From Diplodia intermedia (Eukaryota > Ascomycota > Dothideomycetes > Botryosphaeriales > Botryosphaeriaceae): a DNA stretch of 64,000 bases. The notes under the pieces were generated by a model. The model saw nothing but the letters and a program-made list of their open reading frames with translations. It made no database searches and had not been told where the DNA came from. Position numbers and translations under genes: made by a program. The stretch lies in contig JAKEKT010000057.1 in assembly GCA_021495925.1 (NCBI GenBank), forward strand, positions 181,208-245,207. Direction: 5' to 3'. How positions within the stretch are numbered: the first letter of the stretch is position 1; the number at the start of each line of letters is the position of its first letter. Below are positions 9,371-20,085 of the stretch, one piece after another.

Positions 9371-11190
9371 CTATACACCCCTCTGCATCCTCCCCACCTC
9401 CCTGAGCGCACCCCACGGCCTCAACCACCACAGCAAGACCGGCGTCAACAGCAAGATGAACAGCTGCACCCTCAACAGATCCAACGCCTCGGCGACGCCC
9501 CACCCGCGCCACGTCCACCCGTCGACCTCGTCCATCCTCTTCGTCTTCCTGGCGACGGAACCCGCCACCTTCTTCCCGACGTTCCCGCCCCTCTTCCCCC
9601 TCCACCGCTCGCACTCGTCCAGGTACTTCTTCGGATCGTCCGTCACCACGCCGTCCAGCCCCTTCTCGATGCTCCACCGCATCATGCGCTCCTTGTTGAC
9701 CGTCCACGCGAAGACGGGGCGCGGGTCGTCGGCGTTGCGCTGGGCCTTGCGGCGGAAGGCGGCGCCGAGGGGCCCGGCGAGGATGGGGGCGTAGAGGTTG
9801 AAGGAGATGCGCGGGACGTGGGCGAGGAAGTACCAGGCGCAGGGCAGCGAGAAGGAGATGAAGGTGAGCGGGAAGTCGGGGAGGTAGGTTGAGACGAAGG
9901 GGAGGTATTTGGCCTTTTGGTGTGTTCCGATGAGCCGAAGTGCAAAAGTTGAAGGAGGAAGTTATCGAAGACGTACCGCCCAAATACCCAAAACCACCCG
10001 CTGGTTCCACGGCCTCGAGGGCGCGGGCGGGACCGAAGCGATCGTCTCGGAGATGAGACGCATAACATCGTCCAAGTCATTATCCCTCTGTTGGCTCAAT
10101 GGTCAGTTGATGCTCTCTATTGCTGATGCCATCACTTGCTCTCTGCAAGAACAATTACGTACTTTGATGTCTAGCAACACCCACACGTGCTCATTACCCG
10201 GCTTGGCCATGTACTCGAGCAGGTCGCTGAGCCGGGGCAAGCGTTCGTGCGGTTCGGCCAGCGTCCGCAGCGTCGACAGGTATTCCCAATCGCAGTCGAT
10301 CACCTTTTCCTTCTTTCCGAAACAGCGTTCTAGTGTCGGGTCCTGTCATCCCGCGCGAGAAGAGACGTCAATATCAGCGCTATGCGCAGACCTCAAGTTC
10401 GAGTTTACAGCCGGCTAGTTCATGAGAAGGGCAGAAAATGGACCGAAATATTTGTGGTATGGAGCAGTGAGTGCACACGAAGGAAAAATTCAAAAACCAT
10501 CAGAGTCCTGCCGATGAGAATGCCACAGGACGACAGTCCTCCGAGTAGGAAGGAAGGAAAAATAAAGAAAATAGTCGAGGGTAAAAAAAAAGAGAAATAC
10601 TCACATGGTTCAAGACGACAACGCCATCCTTCGTCAGGTGCACATCCGTCTCGATTGCATGTGCCCCGACCTCGACCGCACCCACGAACGCGCCCATGGT
10701 GTTCTCCGGGAACTTGGCCTTGTAGCCACGATGCGCGATGGCCTGCGGGAGTTGCTTCCTGGCATCGTTTTCCTTGCGAAGAGCGGTTGCGAAATCGGCG
10801 GCTACATTTGCACGAACAGCAAGAGAAGCGCAAGAATCAGCGGCGCGAACTCATCAAGAAGAGAAATATTTTTTGGGGGGGAATGCGGTGCTAAGGTGGA
10901 TGGAATGCGAGCTTGGTGGGGAAAACGTGGGTTGTGGGGTGGAGAGGGATATTTGCGGGGGTATATTAATTTTGGTAAGGAGAGCAGAAAAGAGGAGAGT
11001 GGACGGGCAAGAGCATACAGCCAGGAAAACCGGGATGCGCCTTGACGAGCGGTTGCAGCAGCGGCCGTTGTTCCTCCATGAGCATTCGGTCCCAGCCGGG
11101 CAGGGTCAGGTTCTCACAGAGCTGGGTGCGCACGCGCAATAAAGACTGGCGAGGTGGAGGAGTCTCGCCGTCGCGCCTTGCTGGAGCCAT
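9371..11190 (-). CDS. Glycerophosphodiester phosphodiesterase with C-terminal membrane segment
   Basis: Five exons (11019-11190, 10605-10801, 10163-10342, 9977-10087, 9371-9913) join in frame to 400 aa. The GDPD family hallmarks are present: AHRGYKAKFPENTMGAF with the catalytic HRG and PENT, ETDVHLTKDGVVVLNHDPTLERC with the metal-binding E-x-D and the second catalytic His, LLDIK, and VFAWTVNKERMMRWSIEKGLDGVVTDDP at the barrel end. The enzyme hydrolyses glycerophosphodiesters to glycerol-3-phosphate and an alcohol in phospholipid turnover. A hydrophobic segment (LLRVQLFILLLTPVLLWWL) near the C-terminus suggests membrane anchoring. The exon 1-2 junction (T|GTATGC ... TGTAG|CC) is the least certain part. 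Confidence 0.88.
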
Positions 11191-12359
11191 GGCTGTTTTT
11201 CTCCGAACTCCCCAAGGCCTTCCTCGGCCGTACCTTCAGGCCTAGCTCGCGGCGATCAGCGGGTTCCGGGCGGCAGGGCTAGGCGTAAACAGCGATAGAT
11301 GGTCCCCCTTCCGGTGTCTGCGCCCCACGAGACAGATTGCCCGAGGGCCGAGCGTTGGGACTATCGATGGACGAGTGGGTGGTTGGTTGCAATGCGTTGG
11401 GCGCCGGCGCAGTGTCTGAAGCGCAAGCAGTCGCAGCCCACCGCAGCTCTTCTCCGTTTTCTTGCGGGAAGGCGCCCGGCTCCGTGGGAGAGAGAGGGCA
11501 ATTTGAAGCAAGCGCAGCCGTCGGCAGCGACGGGGCCGGGGCGTAAATATGCGCAGTGGCTCATGCGGTGAAGAAAGGATGCAGCCACTGCCATCCTCAC
11601 TTGGCTGGCCATGACTAGCCGCTGCAGACCGGCCCACACGCCAGGCAAGCCTTTGTGGCGCCTACCTTCTTGTTAAGCTTATTAATAAATGCCTCTTCCG
11701 GCCGCGTCCGTGGTGTCCGCCCTGCTGCACAGCGCGTGTCAGCCCAGGCGTGTTGTCAAGTCGTCTCGAGTCGACTTCGCTTCGCTGCACAACAGCAAAA
11801 CGTCGCTTGCTGAAATGAGCCGTCTCGTGTCCGCTGCTTGCCGCCGTCGTCACCACCCCGGCCCCATCATCAGCCCTGCTGCCGAAAGTGGGAGATCTGA
11901 ACATCTCCATTCCGTTAACTCCGCATTTCCACCTTCCACACTTTCACCTAGCCCACAGCCGGCTCCCGTCGGCTCGCAATCAGACGCACCCTTGCGCCCA
12001 TCAGGCAATTGCGTTGCGCGGCCATGCAAGCCAACCGCTTCTTGTATGGCTTGCCGCCCATGCCGAAATTAGCGCTTGCTATTCCGGGCACGTTGCAAAA
12101 TAAATGTTCCAGATTGACGATGTATTGGGACTACACTGGTTCCCGTCCCGCTCGCTCTGGCTGAAAGCTTAATAATGACGGTGCCTACGTCAGTCACCCA
12201 TCATCGTTTTTCGTGTCTTGAATGCCAAAATGGACATTCAACCGGGCCGCTGATTATACCCTGAGCCTCATCCAATCCATCAGGTACCGTCAACGCTCAG
12301 ATTCCCTTGCGCGTTTTCCAAGCCGATCATCTCAAGTCAGTGCTCACACCGGAGCACCT
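11191..12359. other. Intergenic, no gene seen
   Basis: This is the promoter side of the GDPD gene and the 3' flank of the coiled-coil gene. Frames on either strand are Arg/Pro/Ala-rich shadows without splice support. Confidence 0.4.
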
Positions 12360-14093
12360 TCACTCGCCCATGCCCTCGCTGTCGAGGCAAATGCCTTTCA
12401 TCTCACAGAGCTGCTTCAGCTCGGCCAGCTCACCAAGGACCCCAAGCTCGCGCGCACATGCTTCCTATTCAGTTAAAGGTAAGTGGCGGTAAATGATCAG
12501 GAGGAAGAAGGCAGCGAATATTGTGCCATCATACCTTGGCCTGGACAGCGAAGAACTCCGATTCTTCCTTCAATTCCTTGAGCTCGAGGTGCACTTTGTT
12601 GTTCAATTCTGTCTGCGCCTGTTTGTGTGACACACCCGTCAGTCGCGAGCACTTCTTGGTGAATGAGGCGAATCATACCGCTAGCTGCTCGTTGAGCTGT
12701 ACAAGCTTGATGGTGGTACTATCACGCTTCGCGACTGCCCGCCTCTCCCTCTCCTTCCACTCATCGCACGTAGCCTGGAGTTGTTCAAGCTTGATGGTGG
12801 TGTCGTTGAGTTTGCTGGTGACATCGTCACACTTGGCGATTGCCGCCATCTCCCGCTCCTTTGCCTCATTGCACTTAACCTGCAGTGTCTTTCTGAGCTC
12901 TTGGCTGCTCTTGTCTGCCGCGTTGAACTTTCTCACGGCCAGCAACTCCCGAAGCTTTGAATCCACGAGCTCCGTGCCCTCTTTCTCGTTGGCTTTCATC
13001 TTGTCCTTCAGAGCCTTGTTCTCGATAAGGAGCTTCTTTGCATCCTCCGTGCCATCTTTTTCGTTGGTCTTGATTTTGTTCTTCAAAGCCTCGTTCTCGA
13101 TGCGAAGTGCTTTTCCATCCTCAAACGCCTACACACACAGTCAGTCAGCCTACTGCCAATATACATGCGATTGTAACCCAGAACCATTGGCACATTGTGG
13201 CGACGAGGCTTTGAGGCGCATGCTGCTGAATGATCTACTTCTTCAGCCATGACTTACCTGGCATCTCATCTCAAGGTGCATCATGGCAGCTTCCACCGCC
13301 TTGTCAGCATCCTCCTTAAGGCCTTCATTGCACTTTTTGATATCACCAACAGTCTTGGTCGCCATAGAAAGGCGCTTCTCACAATCCTTCGTTTCTTCCT
13401 TGTGCATCCTGGCAAGCTCGTCAAGCTTGCGCTTGTGCTTTTCCTCTAGGATCCACATCTGGTTTTGCAAGTTCGCGTTGGACCCTTCGATATCTGACAA
13501 CTTCTCACGAAGAATGTGGTTGCCGCTCGCCAAGCCATGGTTCTCTCCGCGCATGAGACCGTTGTGCAGAGTGAGGTGGGATATGTTCTGGTGCAGAGTC
13601 TGGATCGTTTTTTGCTGAACGGTAATCGTGTTCGCGACGTGCTGTTCGCGTCCTGTAAAGGGCGATGTGTCAGTTGCTCATGTCTATATGGGTGAGATCT
13701 TGACGAACCTTTGAAGTACATGACTTGCTGCTGCAAGTATTGACCACTGCGCTTCTGCAAATCGTGAATGGAACTGTCGTACTGCTCTTTGGCAGCCAGC
13801 GCCAAGTTGGAGAGGTCGGTGGACTGCTCGCGAAGGAGTTCAAACATCTCCTTCACATCACCGGTAGTGTAGGACTTAACATTGTGAAAAGCTTCCTCAA
13901 GCATTTCGATCAAACTGGTGACATTTTCGCCAATTGAGGTGTAGGCAACCGCGACGTCAGCCGTGGGATCGGGCGTAGTGAGCTCCAAGGTGGGCTGTCC
14001 GTAGACGACAAGCGCGCTGTTGGGCGTGTCACCAGCGGCTGCCTCCCGGTGTTCAGCCACCGAGGTGCTGGTGGTATTTTTGATGTTCGACAT
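12360..14093 (-). CDS. Long coiled-coil protein, function unknown
   Basis: Five exons (13709-14093, 13258-13652, 12679-13128, 12535-12618, 12360-12464) close exactly in frame to 472 aa. After a polar N-terminus (MSNIKNTTSTSVAEH) and a segment VTSLIEMLEEAFHNVKSYTTGDVKEMFELL, the protein is almost continuous heptad-type helix, rich in Glu/Lys/Leu. It contains internal near-repeats (IENEALKNKIKTNEKDGTEDAKKL then IENKALKDKMKANEKEGTELVDSKL; DDTTIKLEQLQATCDEWKERE then DSTTIKLVQLNEQL). It ends CEMKGICLDSEGMGE. The first donor is an unusual GTTCGT. An upstream in-frame ATG at 14177 is possible. It could be a structural or tethering protein; no family is recognised. Confidence 0.75.
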
Positions 14094-17031
14094 CGTCGCC
14101 GTGCTGAGGCTGGAAGTGGGCGGGAAATTCGAAGCGCAAAGAAGCGTGGGATTCGATGTTGAGACGTAGCTACGCATGCGCTACAAGATTGGAGTGGACT
14201 TCGGAGCGAGAGGGTTGGGTTGTGAGAGGACGCAAGCTAGGTGTTGTCGAAAGCAGCAGGCACCCGACCCTTCAGGGTCTTTCCCTCTTTGGAAGCCGCA
14301 TCACCCGCAACCCTCCCTTCGCCTCACCAAGACTGAAATAACAACTCACCCCCCCAATACTCCTTGCTCAATCACTTGAGCATTTTGAAGTCCCCTGAAT
14401 TAGCATGCGCTTTTTCTGCGTGTGTTGAGATATTTCAATGGTCTGAGTATGTAGGTGCTATGTCACAATACCTTTTTTCACGCTATAGGTTTTACTTCGA
14501 AGGAAGTGGCGCGAAAAGATGTTCGATTGATTAAATCGGTGGATTATGTATCTCTTTACCTGCGAGCTAAGCTAAGCTTAATCGGGAAGTAAACAAAGGA
14601 CTGGTAGCGAAATTGGAGTAGCCTTGCAGCAAGCCTTGTGGTGTTAGGAAAACAAGGCGTGCTTGCTGCAATTCTTGTCAACTTCGCTTGACAGACCGGC
14701 TCTGTCAATATTGGAGCAAAAGGGCTCATTTTACGTATGTGTGAGAACGTGTTTTACTTTATGGGTTACTATATCGTAGCTCTTACCAATACGACACTCT
14801 GAACAGATGATTAGGGAAATATTGGCTACCCTTCTGCGTGTAGTTAGAACGAGCTTCGAGCAATAGCTAAGAATGGTGCGTTCCTTGATTTCCTTTCTAT
14901 AAGTAGACATGTATCATATCGTGACAGCTGAGCGAATGAAGGGACGGGGAGGAATGTATCCAGGAGCTAAGATATGCATCATCCAGATTTATTGTTGTCT
15001 TCCGAAACTCGTCCTCAAGCAAGTGGATCAGTTGCTCAGACTTTGGATAATGGATCAAAAGTACAAATCAACAGCCAATCTGCTGGCCACGGACCATGTA
15101 AAATGGTGTTTGTATTAGCCGACTAACGACTTGCTGAATCGCACAAAAGGGTGAATGATGAAACCACGAGTTGAACAGTGTTCAGACCCATCAGCTGGAC
15201 TAGGCTTCTATAACCGATCACCCGCTCTTTGTCCGAATCGGCCGACGCGGGGTCTTGCGTCAGGCGTCAGGCGTACTAGACCAATCGCGATAACGCGGGA
15301 AGATCATAGACCCGGCGAGCGGACACTTGTGTAACGAGCCGTGACTGGCGGCAGGGCTTATCAAGCTTCAAAGACTAGGCCTTACGGATTTATTGCCAAT
15401 GGGTGCCGTGGCTACTGGGCGACGAACGCTGACCGTGCACCAACACCGGAGCATACTACGTACAGCATTGTCACAACGATTGGCTGAATGAGTGCTCTTG
15501 CGGCTCCCAGGTCTTAATGCCACCAATCATGGCGTCCACGAGGCGGTGGTGGACAAGTGGGCTCAGCTCCTGAGGCCCGCATATTGAGCCGTCCCACGGT
15601 GCAGAGCGGATAGATCAGCGCTATGCCACTAACTTTTGGCTAACGGGACAGACGGGGTAAGCAGGCGGAAGGGCGCGCAGCCACAAGATAGTGTGCTGGC
15701 TTAGGCTAGCAGCGGGCCACAATCATCCGATGTCTGTCTTACCAGTCCGTGAGAGGGCGCTGCGCCCAAGATGGACGACCCAGCACGGTGGAGAGAAGTC
15801 CCGAACAAGGAGCCGTCTCTCAGAACAGGAGTGGGACCATGTCACCTGGGCCCAAGCACGGCGGCGCAGCAAGACAGACGCCAGTAAGATGCACCGCGGA
15901 TTCGCGGACCAAGGTGGTGTGGGAGTGCTGTTGGGGATCCAGCGCAGGACGCGCGCACTGATTGCGAGCGACACGCGAAAGCAGCAGTCCCGGCGGCCCT
16001 CCCGCGCGCAACGGCACGGCATCGTGTGGCAGGCAGGGGTGGCCTAAGTCCAGGCCGAACGACATCTCGGATAATGAACCGCGGAGTGGACCACGGGGCG
16101 GACGGAGGACGGAGGCAGACGTGCCGCCATGCTCAGCCCGCAGCCAATGCGGGTCTGACGAGTCGGTGTTCTCGTTAGATGAAAGCCGGCGACGGCAGCC
16201 GCGCTAGGCACGATTCTTCATTACCTTGCGGCACGGCGTGCGGGACGTCTCAAGCCCTTCGGCCGGTGACGACGTGGTGCCTGGGAGTCGCGAAGCTGCA
16301 GTGCCCCAGGGGCAGTCGGCAGCTGGCCTATAAGCGCCGGCATATCAGTAGTGCAGCAACGCGATATCATCAAAGGCAGATCGCACTGGGAGCGGACAGG
16401 ACATGGCATTCGCCGGCTGCTGCGCGGCCAGGGACGCGGACGTGCCCACCAATCCGTCCATATTCTGAAACAGCGCCGACCCTAGCGCTGTCCGCGCACG
16501 TCGGCGAGATGTTGGGCGTACAGACTGGCTCTGGGTGGCAGTCGAGGGAGCCAGGTGGGAGGCGAGCGTGGCGGCGGGGAGCAGCAGTGCTGGCGCTGGT
16601 ACGCAGCCTCTCGCGGAAGGCGCATGCGCGATCTGGCGTACCAGCGGGAGCGGGCTGCACAGTAGCTGGGCCGGAAACCCCGCGACGAGACGCGCTGCTT
16701 CTCGGTCGATCAGCAGGGCGCCAAGGCGGCGCAGGGATGCTCGCGCTCGTTAAAGTGCCTTACTCATGTCCTCCGAACGGCAATGTCTATGTTAGGGGTC
16801 TCTTGCTCCAGCTCGTCTCTCCAGGCTAGCCCGCTTGCTGCCCAGCGCTCTACGGCGCCTGCGACGACCTCTTTGTCATCTTCGCCAATTGCGCCTGCGA
16901 CTTAATCCGCACCCTCACGACTCATCACGCCCGCCGCCTTCCACCCTCGTGCGATCAACCCCCCCTCGTCGCCCACCATTGCGCAACCAACCCGCTCCCG
17001 CAGCTGCTCGCTGTTCATGGCCCCCGGAATA
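14094..17031. other. Long gene-poor stretch with hairpins; promoter of the G-alpha gene
   Basis: The left part (about 14.4-15.1 kb) is A/T-richer than the surroundings and the right part (15.7-16.8 kb) is G/C-rich. The only structured DNA is a pair of adjacent inverted repeats at 14624-14693. I found no transposase, reverse transcriptase or flanking target-site duplication, so an eroded mobile element cannot be shown. The right end holds the promoter and 5' leader of the G-alpha gene. Confidence 0.4.
14624..14671. repeat. Perfect 11-bp inverted repeat with inner 4-bp stem
   Basis: TTGCAGCAAGC at 14624-14634 is the exact reverse complement of 14661-14671. Directly inside, CTTG (14635-14638) pairs with CAAG (14653-14656) across a 4-nt bulge. 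A second small hairpin (TGTCAA/TTGACA, 14676-14693) follows immediately. Confidence 0.6.
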
Positions 17032-18322
17032 ATGTGTTTTGGGAAGAAGTCCGAAGACCCGACCTACCGGAAAAATGAGGAGATCGAGCGCCAGCTGCGC
17101 CTGGACAAGAAGCGCCAGGAGAGGGAGGTGAAGCTGCTGCTGCTAGGTGCGCCGCCCTGCCGGCTTGCGCGGTGTTGCTGTGCTGATTGCGCCTACAGGA
17201 GCCGGAGAGAGCGGGAAATCGACCGTCCTGAAGCAGATGCGCGTCATTCACGCCGGCGGCTTCTCCAAGTCGGAGCGGAAGCAATGGCGCGTCGTCATCT
17301 TCAACAACCTGATTAATGCCTTCGAGATCATCTTCAGCGCCATGACCGAGCAGGCGTTGCCCTTCGACAACCCGGAATGCTCTGTACGCACCCAATGGTC
17401 CCGCGCTGCGTGCTTAGCGAATGCTGACATCGTCCAACCAGAACTTCGCGGAGCTTGTCAACCATGAGCCTGAAATTGGCCCCGAGGACTCGATGCCGAG
17501 GGAGTACCTGGAAGCTTTTACGGAGCTCTGGGAGGACAAGAACGTTCAGCTGGCCATTCTCAAGGGCAACGAGTATGCTCTGCACGACAATCTCAGCTAG
17601 TATGCCACGCCCGCCGCCTGCTCTTGTGCACTCGACGCTGACCAAGACCCGCACAGCTACTTCCAAGACATCGACCGCCTCTTCGCCAAGGATTACCTTC
17701 CAACCGACCAGGACATTCTGCGCACAAGATTAAGGACAACGGGTATTTCCGAGACCATATTCGACTTGGGCAACCTGACGTATCGTATGTTTGATGTCGG
17801 TGGTCAGCGTTCGGAGCGTAAAAAGTGGATACACGTTTTCGACAACGTCCAAGTCGTTCTTTTCCTTGTGGCCATTAGCGGATACGACCACGTGCTAGTG
17901 GAGGATAGGAATGGCGTATGTTGGCCCTTTGCTCGCCTCGCGCCACAGACTCATGCTGATCATACGACGAACAGAACCAAATGCACGAGGCCCTCATGCT
18001 GTTTGAGTCCATCTCCAATTCGAAGTACTTTGAGAAGTCGGCTCTTATTCTTTTCCTCAACAAAGTCGACCTGTTCCGCGAGAAGATCATCGCGGGCAAC
18101 AGCCCTATCAACAAGCACTTCCCCGACTACTACGGCAAGCCGAACGACATCGAGGCGGGCCAGGAGTTCTTCGCGAACAAGTTTCGCAACCTTGTGCGGG
18201 CACCGAAGAAGGAGGTCTATGTCCACTACACAACAGCGACGGACACTGATCTCCTCAAGAAGACGATGGCGTCAGTGCAGGACATGATCGTCCAGCGCAA
18301 CCTCAACGCACTAATACTATGA
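17032..18322 (+). CDS. Heterotrimeric G-protein alpha subunit (fungal subgroup II/GNA-2-like)
   Basis: Five exons (17032-17146, 17199-17383, 17442-17599, 17657-17915, 17975-18322) give 354 aa, the usual G-alpha length. Motifs in order: P-loop GAGESGKS at residues 39-46, the switch I region RTRLRTTGISET, switch II DVGGQRSERKKW, FLNKVDLF, and TTATDT near the C-terminus, which ends RNLNALIL. It binds and hydrolyses GTP at the inner plasma membrane, coupling receptors to cAMP or MAPK pathways. The N-terminus MCFGKK has a Cys for palmitoylation and no Gly2 for myristoylation, and the C-terminus lacks the pertussis-toxin Cys. Both features suggest subgroup II rather than group I. An in-frame ATG five codons upstream (17017) is an alternative start. 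Confidence 0.95.
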
Positions 18323-18917
18323 AAAAGTTGACATCTGCTTCCCGGGCTGATCTGTGTCCTTTTCTTTTCTCTTCTCCGGGACCATTTTTCTCTCTGTAGT
18401 ACTTTTTTCCTTCCCCTTCTCTTTCGGGAATGGCTGCATTTAAAGGATACCTTGGATTGGTGTTTTGGGAAGTAATAATCTCTTCCAGCGTGGCAAGCGG
18501 GCGCAATAGTTGCATAGCTGCGGTTTCTTCCACAGAGCCCCTGATAGCTACGAGCGGATGACGGCCGGATGCGAGCGTAGAAAGTAGCATCTTCGTAAAT
18601 GAAACTCTCTAACGCACGAAAGAGCTGAGCAGACGGTCGGGCCGTTGGCGCTGAAGCTTCGTGCAGTTGTCCCGCAGCCTGAGCTCCGGCGTAGATGGGT
18701 GGCGTAGATGGGTGGCCTAGCGTGCGCATGACAGCTTGGTCGGGCACGCGCGACGGACGGGAGGGAGCGGCGGTGGTTTCTCCGACTTCCGTACCTACGG
18801 CCTGGCCCGAAGCCGGCCGAACAGGCTCAAGGCCATGCGCCTTTGATCACGCCGCCGCAGGACCATCCCACCAGTGCTTGTTGGCTGTCGACCTGGACGA
18901 CTCCCAACAGAGCAGCC
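18323..18917. other. Intergenic between G-alpha and mS38-like genes
   Basis: This holds the 3' flank of the G-alpha gene and the promoter of the next gene. A short direct repeat (GTAGATGGGTGGC, twice) lies at about 18691-18717. Confidence 0.4.
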
Positions 18918-20085
18918 ATGTTTTCACCGTCGCTGGCGCGTGTGGCCCGCGCCACTTGCGCTCTGCCGTCCTCCTCACCCGCCATCAGCTCCCGTCCGCT
19001 GGGGGCTCTCCAAACTGCAAACTATCTCCTCGCGCGCCGCACCCAGCAGCGCCGCAACTCCAGCACCTCATGCCCTCCCGATAACTCGCGCGGTCCCGGT
19101 ACCTCGCAGCCCAGCTCCGCAACCTCGTCGAAGTCGGCTGAGAAGAAGACTACGCCACGCGGCAAGAGCAAAAAGCTTGCCCAGCAGCACATGAATGTGC
19201 CTTCCGTCCCACCGACAAGCTACCTACAAGAGAGTGGTGCGTATATAGAACTCACGGTCCTGGTTGGGTGCGTTAACAACTGACCGCGTCGCAGACGTCG
19301 CCATTTCTTCGTTCTTCTCCGTCCATCGCCCTATCTCCATCACCAACTCGATACCCGTCACCTCGTCGGAATCCTCCTTTGGCGCCATTTTTGAACCCCG
19401 CAAGCAGAGCAACGCTTCAAAATATGGGGACGTTATTTACACCCTGGGGAACGCGGTCAAGGGCTTGGAGGGTGGTGCTCAGTCGTCGGAGGAGACGGAG
19501 CTGAGGGAGGAGATCATGCGGCAGTCCGCCGCGAACGACGGCGCAATCCACCTCGATGGCCCCGCTCCGGCGCGCCAGGTCTCGCTGAACGACCTGCTTT
19601 CTCAGATGCGTCCGTTCAACGCGCCCCCGCCACCAGTCCCGTTCGACCACACACAGCAGAACGGCGCATCGGCAGCCGAGGCCGCAGAGAGCAAGGAAGC
19701 CGAAACCCAGCAGAAGAAGCTGCAGAAGCCGCAGAAGAAAGTCTGGAAGGCCACCCTGACCGTTACCGAGACCACCGATACCACCGGGCGGAAAACCTTC
19801 TCCGCCACTACCTCGCCGGTCATCAGGATGCCCACGCGCTCTGACGGTGCCATCGAGGATCCGGCATACGACGAGGGCATCACCATCCGCCAGCCTTTCC
19901 TTGAGCGCATGGAGATCCGCGAGCAGGAGTGGCGCAAGTTCATCAGGGACCGCGCACGGAATCAGAACGGCACCATGCACGCCATTAGCGTCAAGCGCCA
20001 GCGCAAACTCAAGATGAAGAAGCACAAGTACAAGAAGCTCATGAAGAAGACGAGGAACTTGCGTAGGAAGCTGGGTCAGACATAA
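18918..20085 (+). CDS. Mitochondrial small-subunit ribosomal protein mS38 (Cox24/AURKAIP1 family)
   Basis: Two exons (18918-19236, 19295-20085) give 369 aa. The N-terminus (MFSPSLARVARATCALPSSSPAISS) is Arg/Ser-rich and lacks acids, as in a mitochondrial presequence. The last 35 residues (MHAISVKRQRKLKMKKHKYKKLMKKTRNLRRKLGQT) are the strongly basic domain that defines the mS38/Cox24/AURKAIP1 family (DUF1713). In yeast this protein binds the small mitoribosomal subunit and affects COX1 expression. The middle is low-complexity and lineage-variable, with KVWKATLTVTETTDTTGRKTFSATTSPVIRMP as the most structured stretch. The intron is GTGCGT...CAG, 58 nt. Confidence 0.85.

Noticed and set aside
14094..17031. 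Eroded transposon in the long gene-free region
   Set aside because: No reverse transcriptase, transposase, long terminal repeat or target-site duplication could be recognised on either strand.
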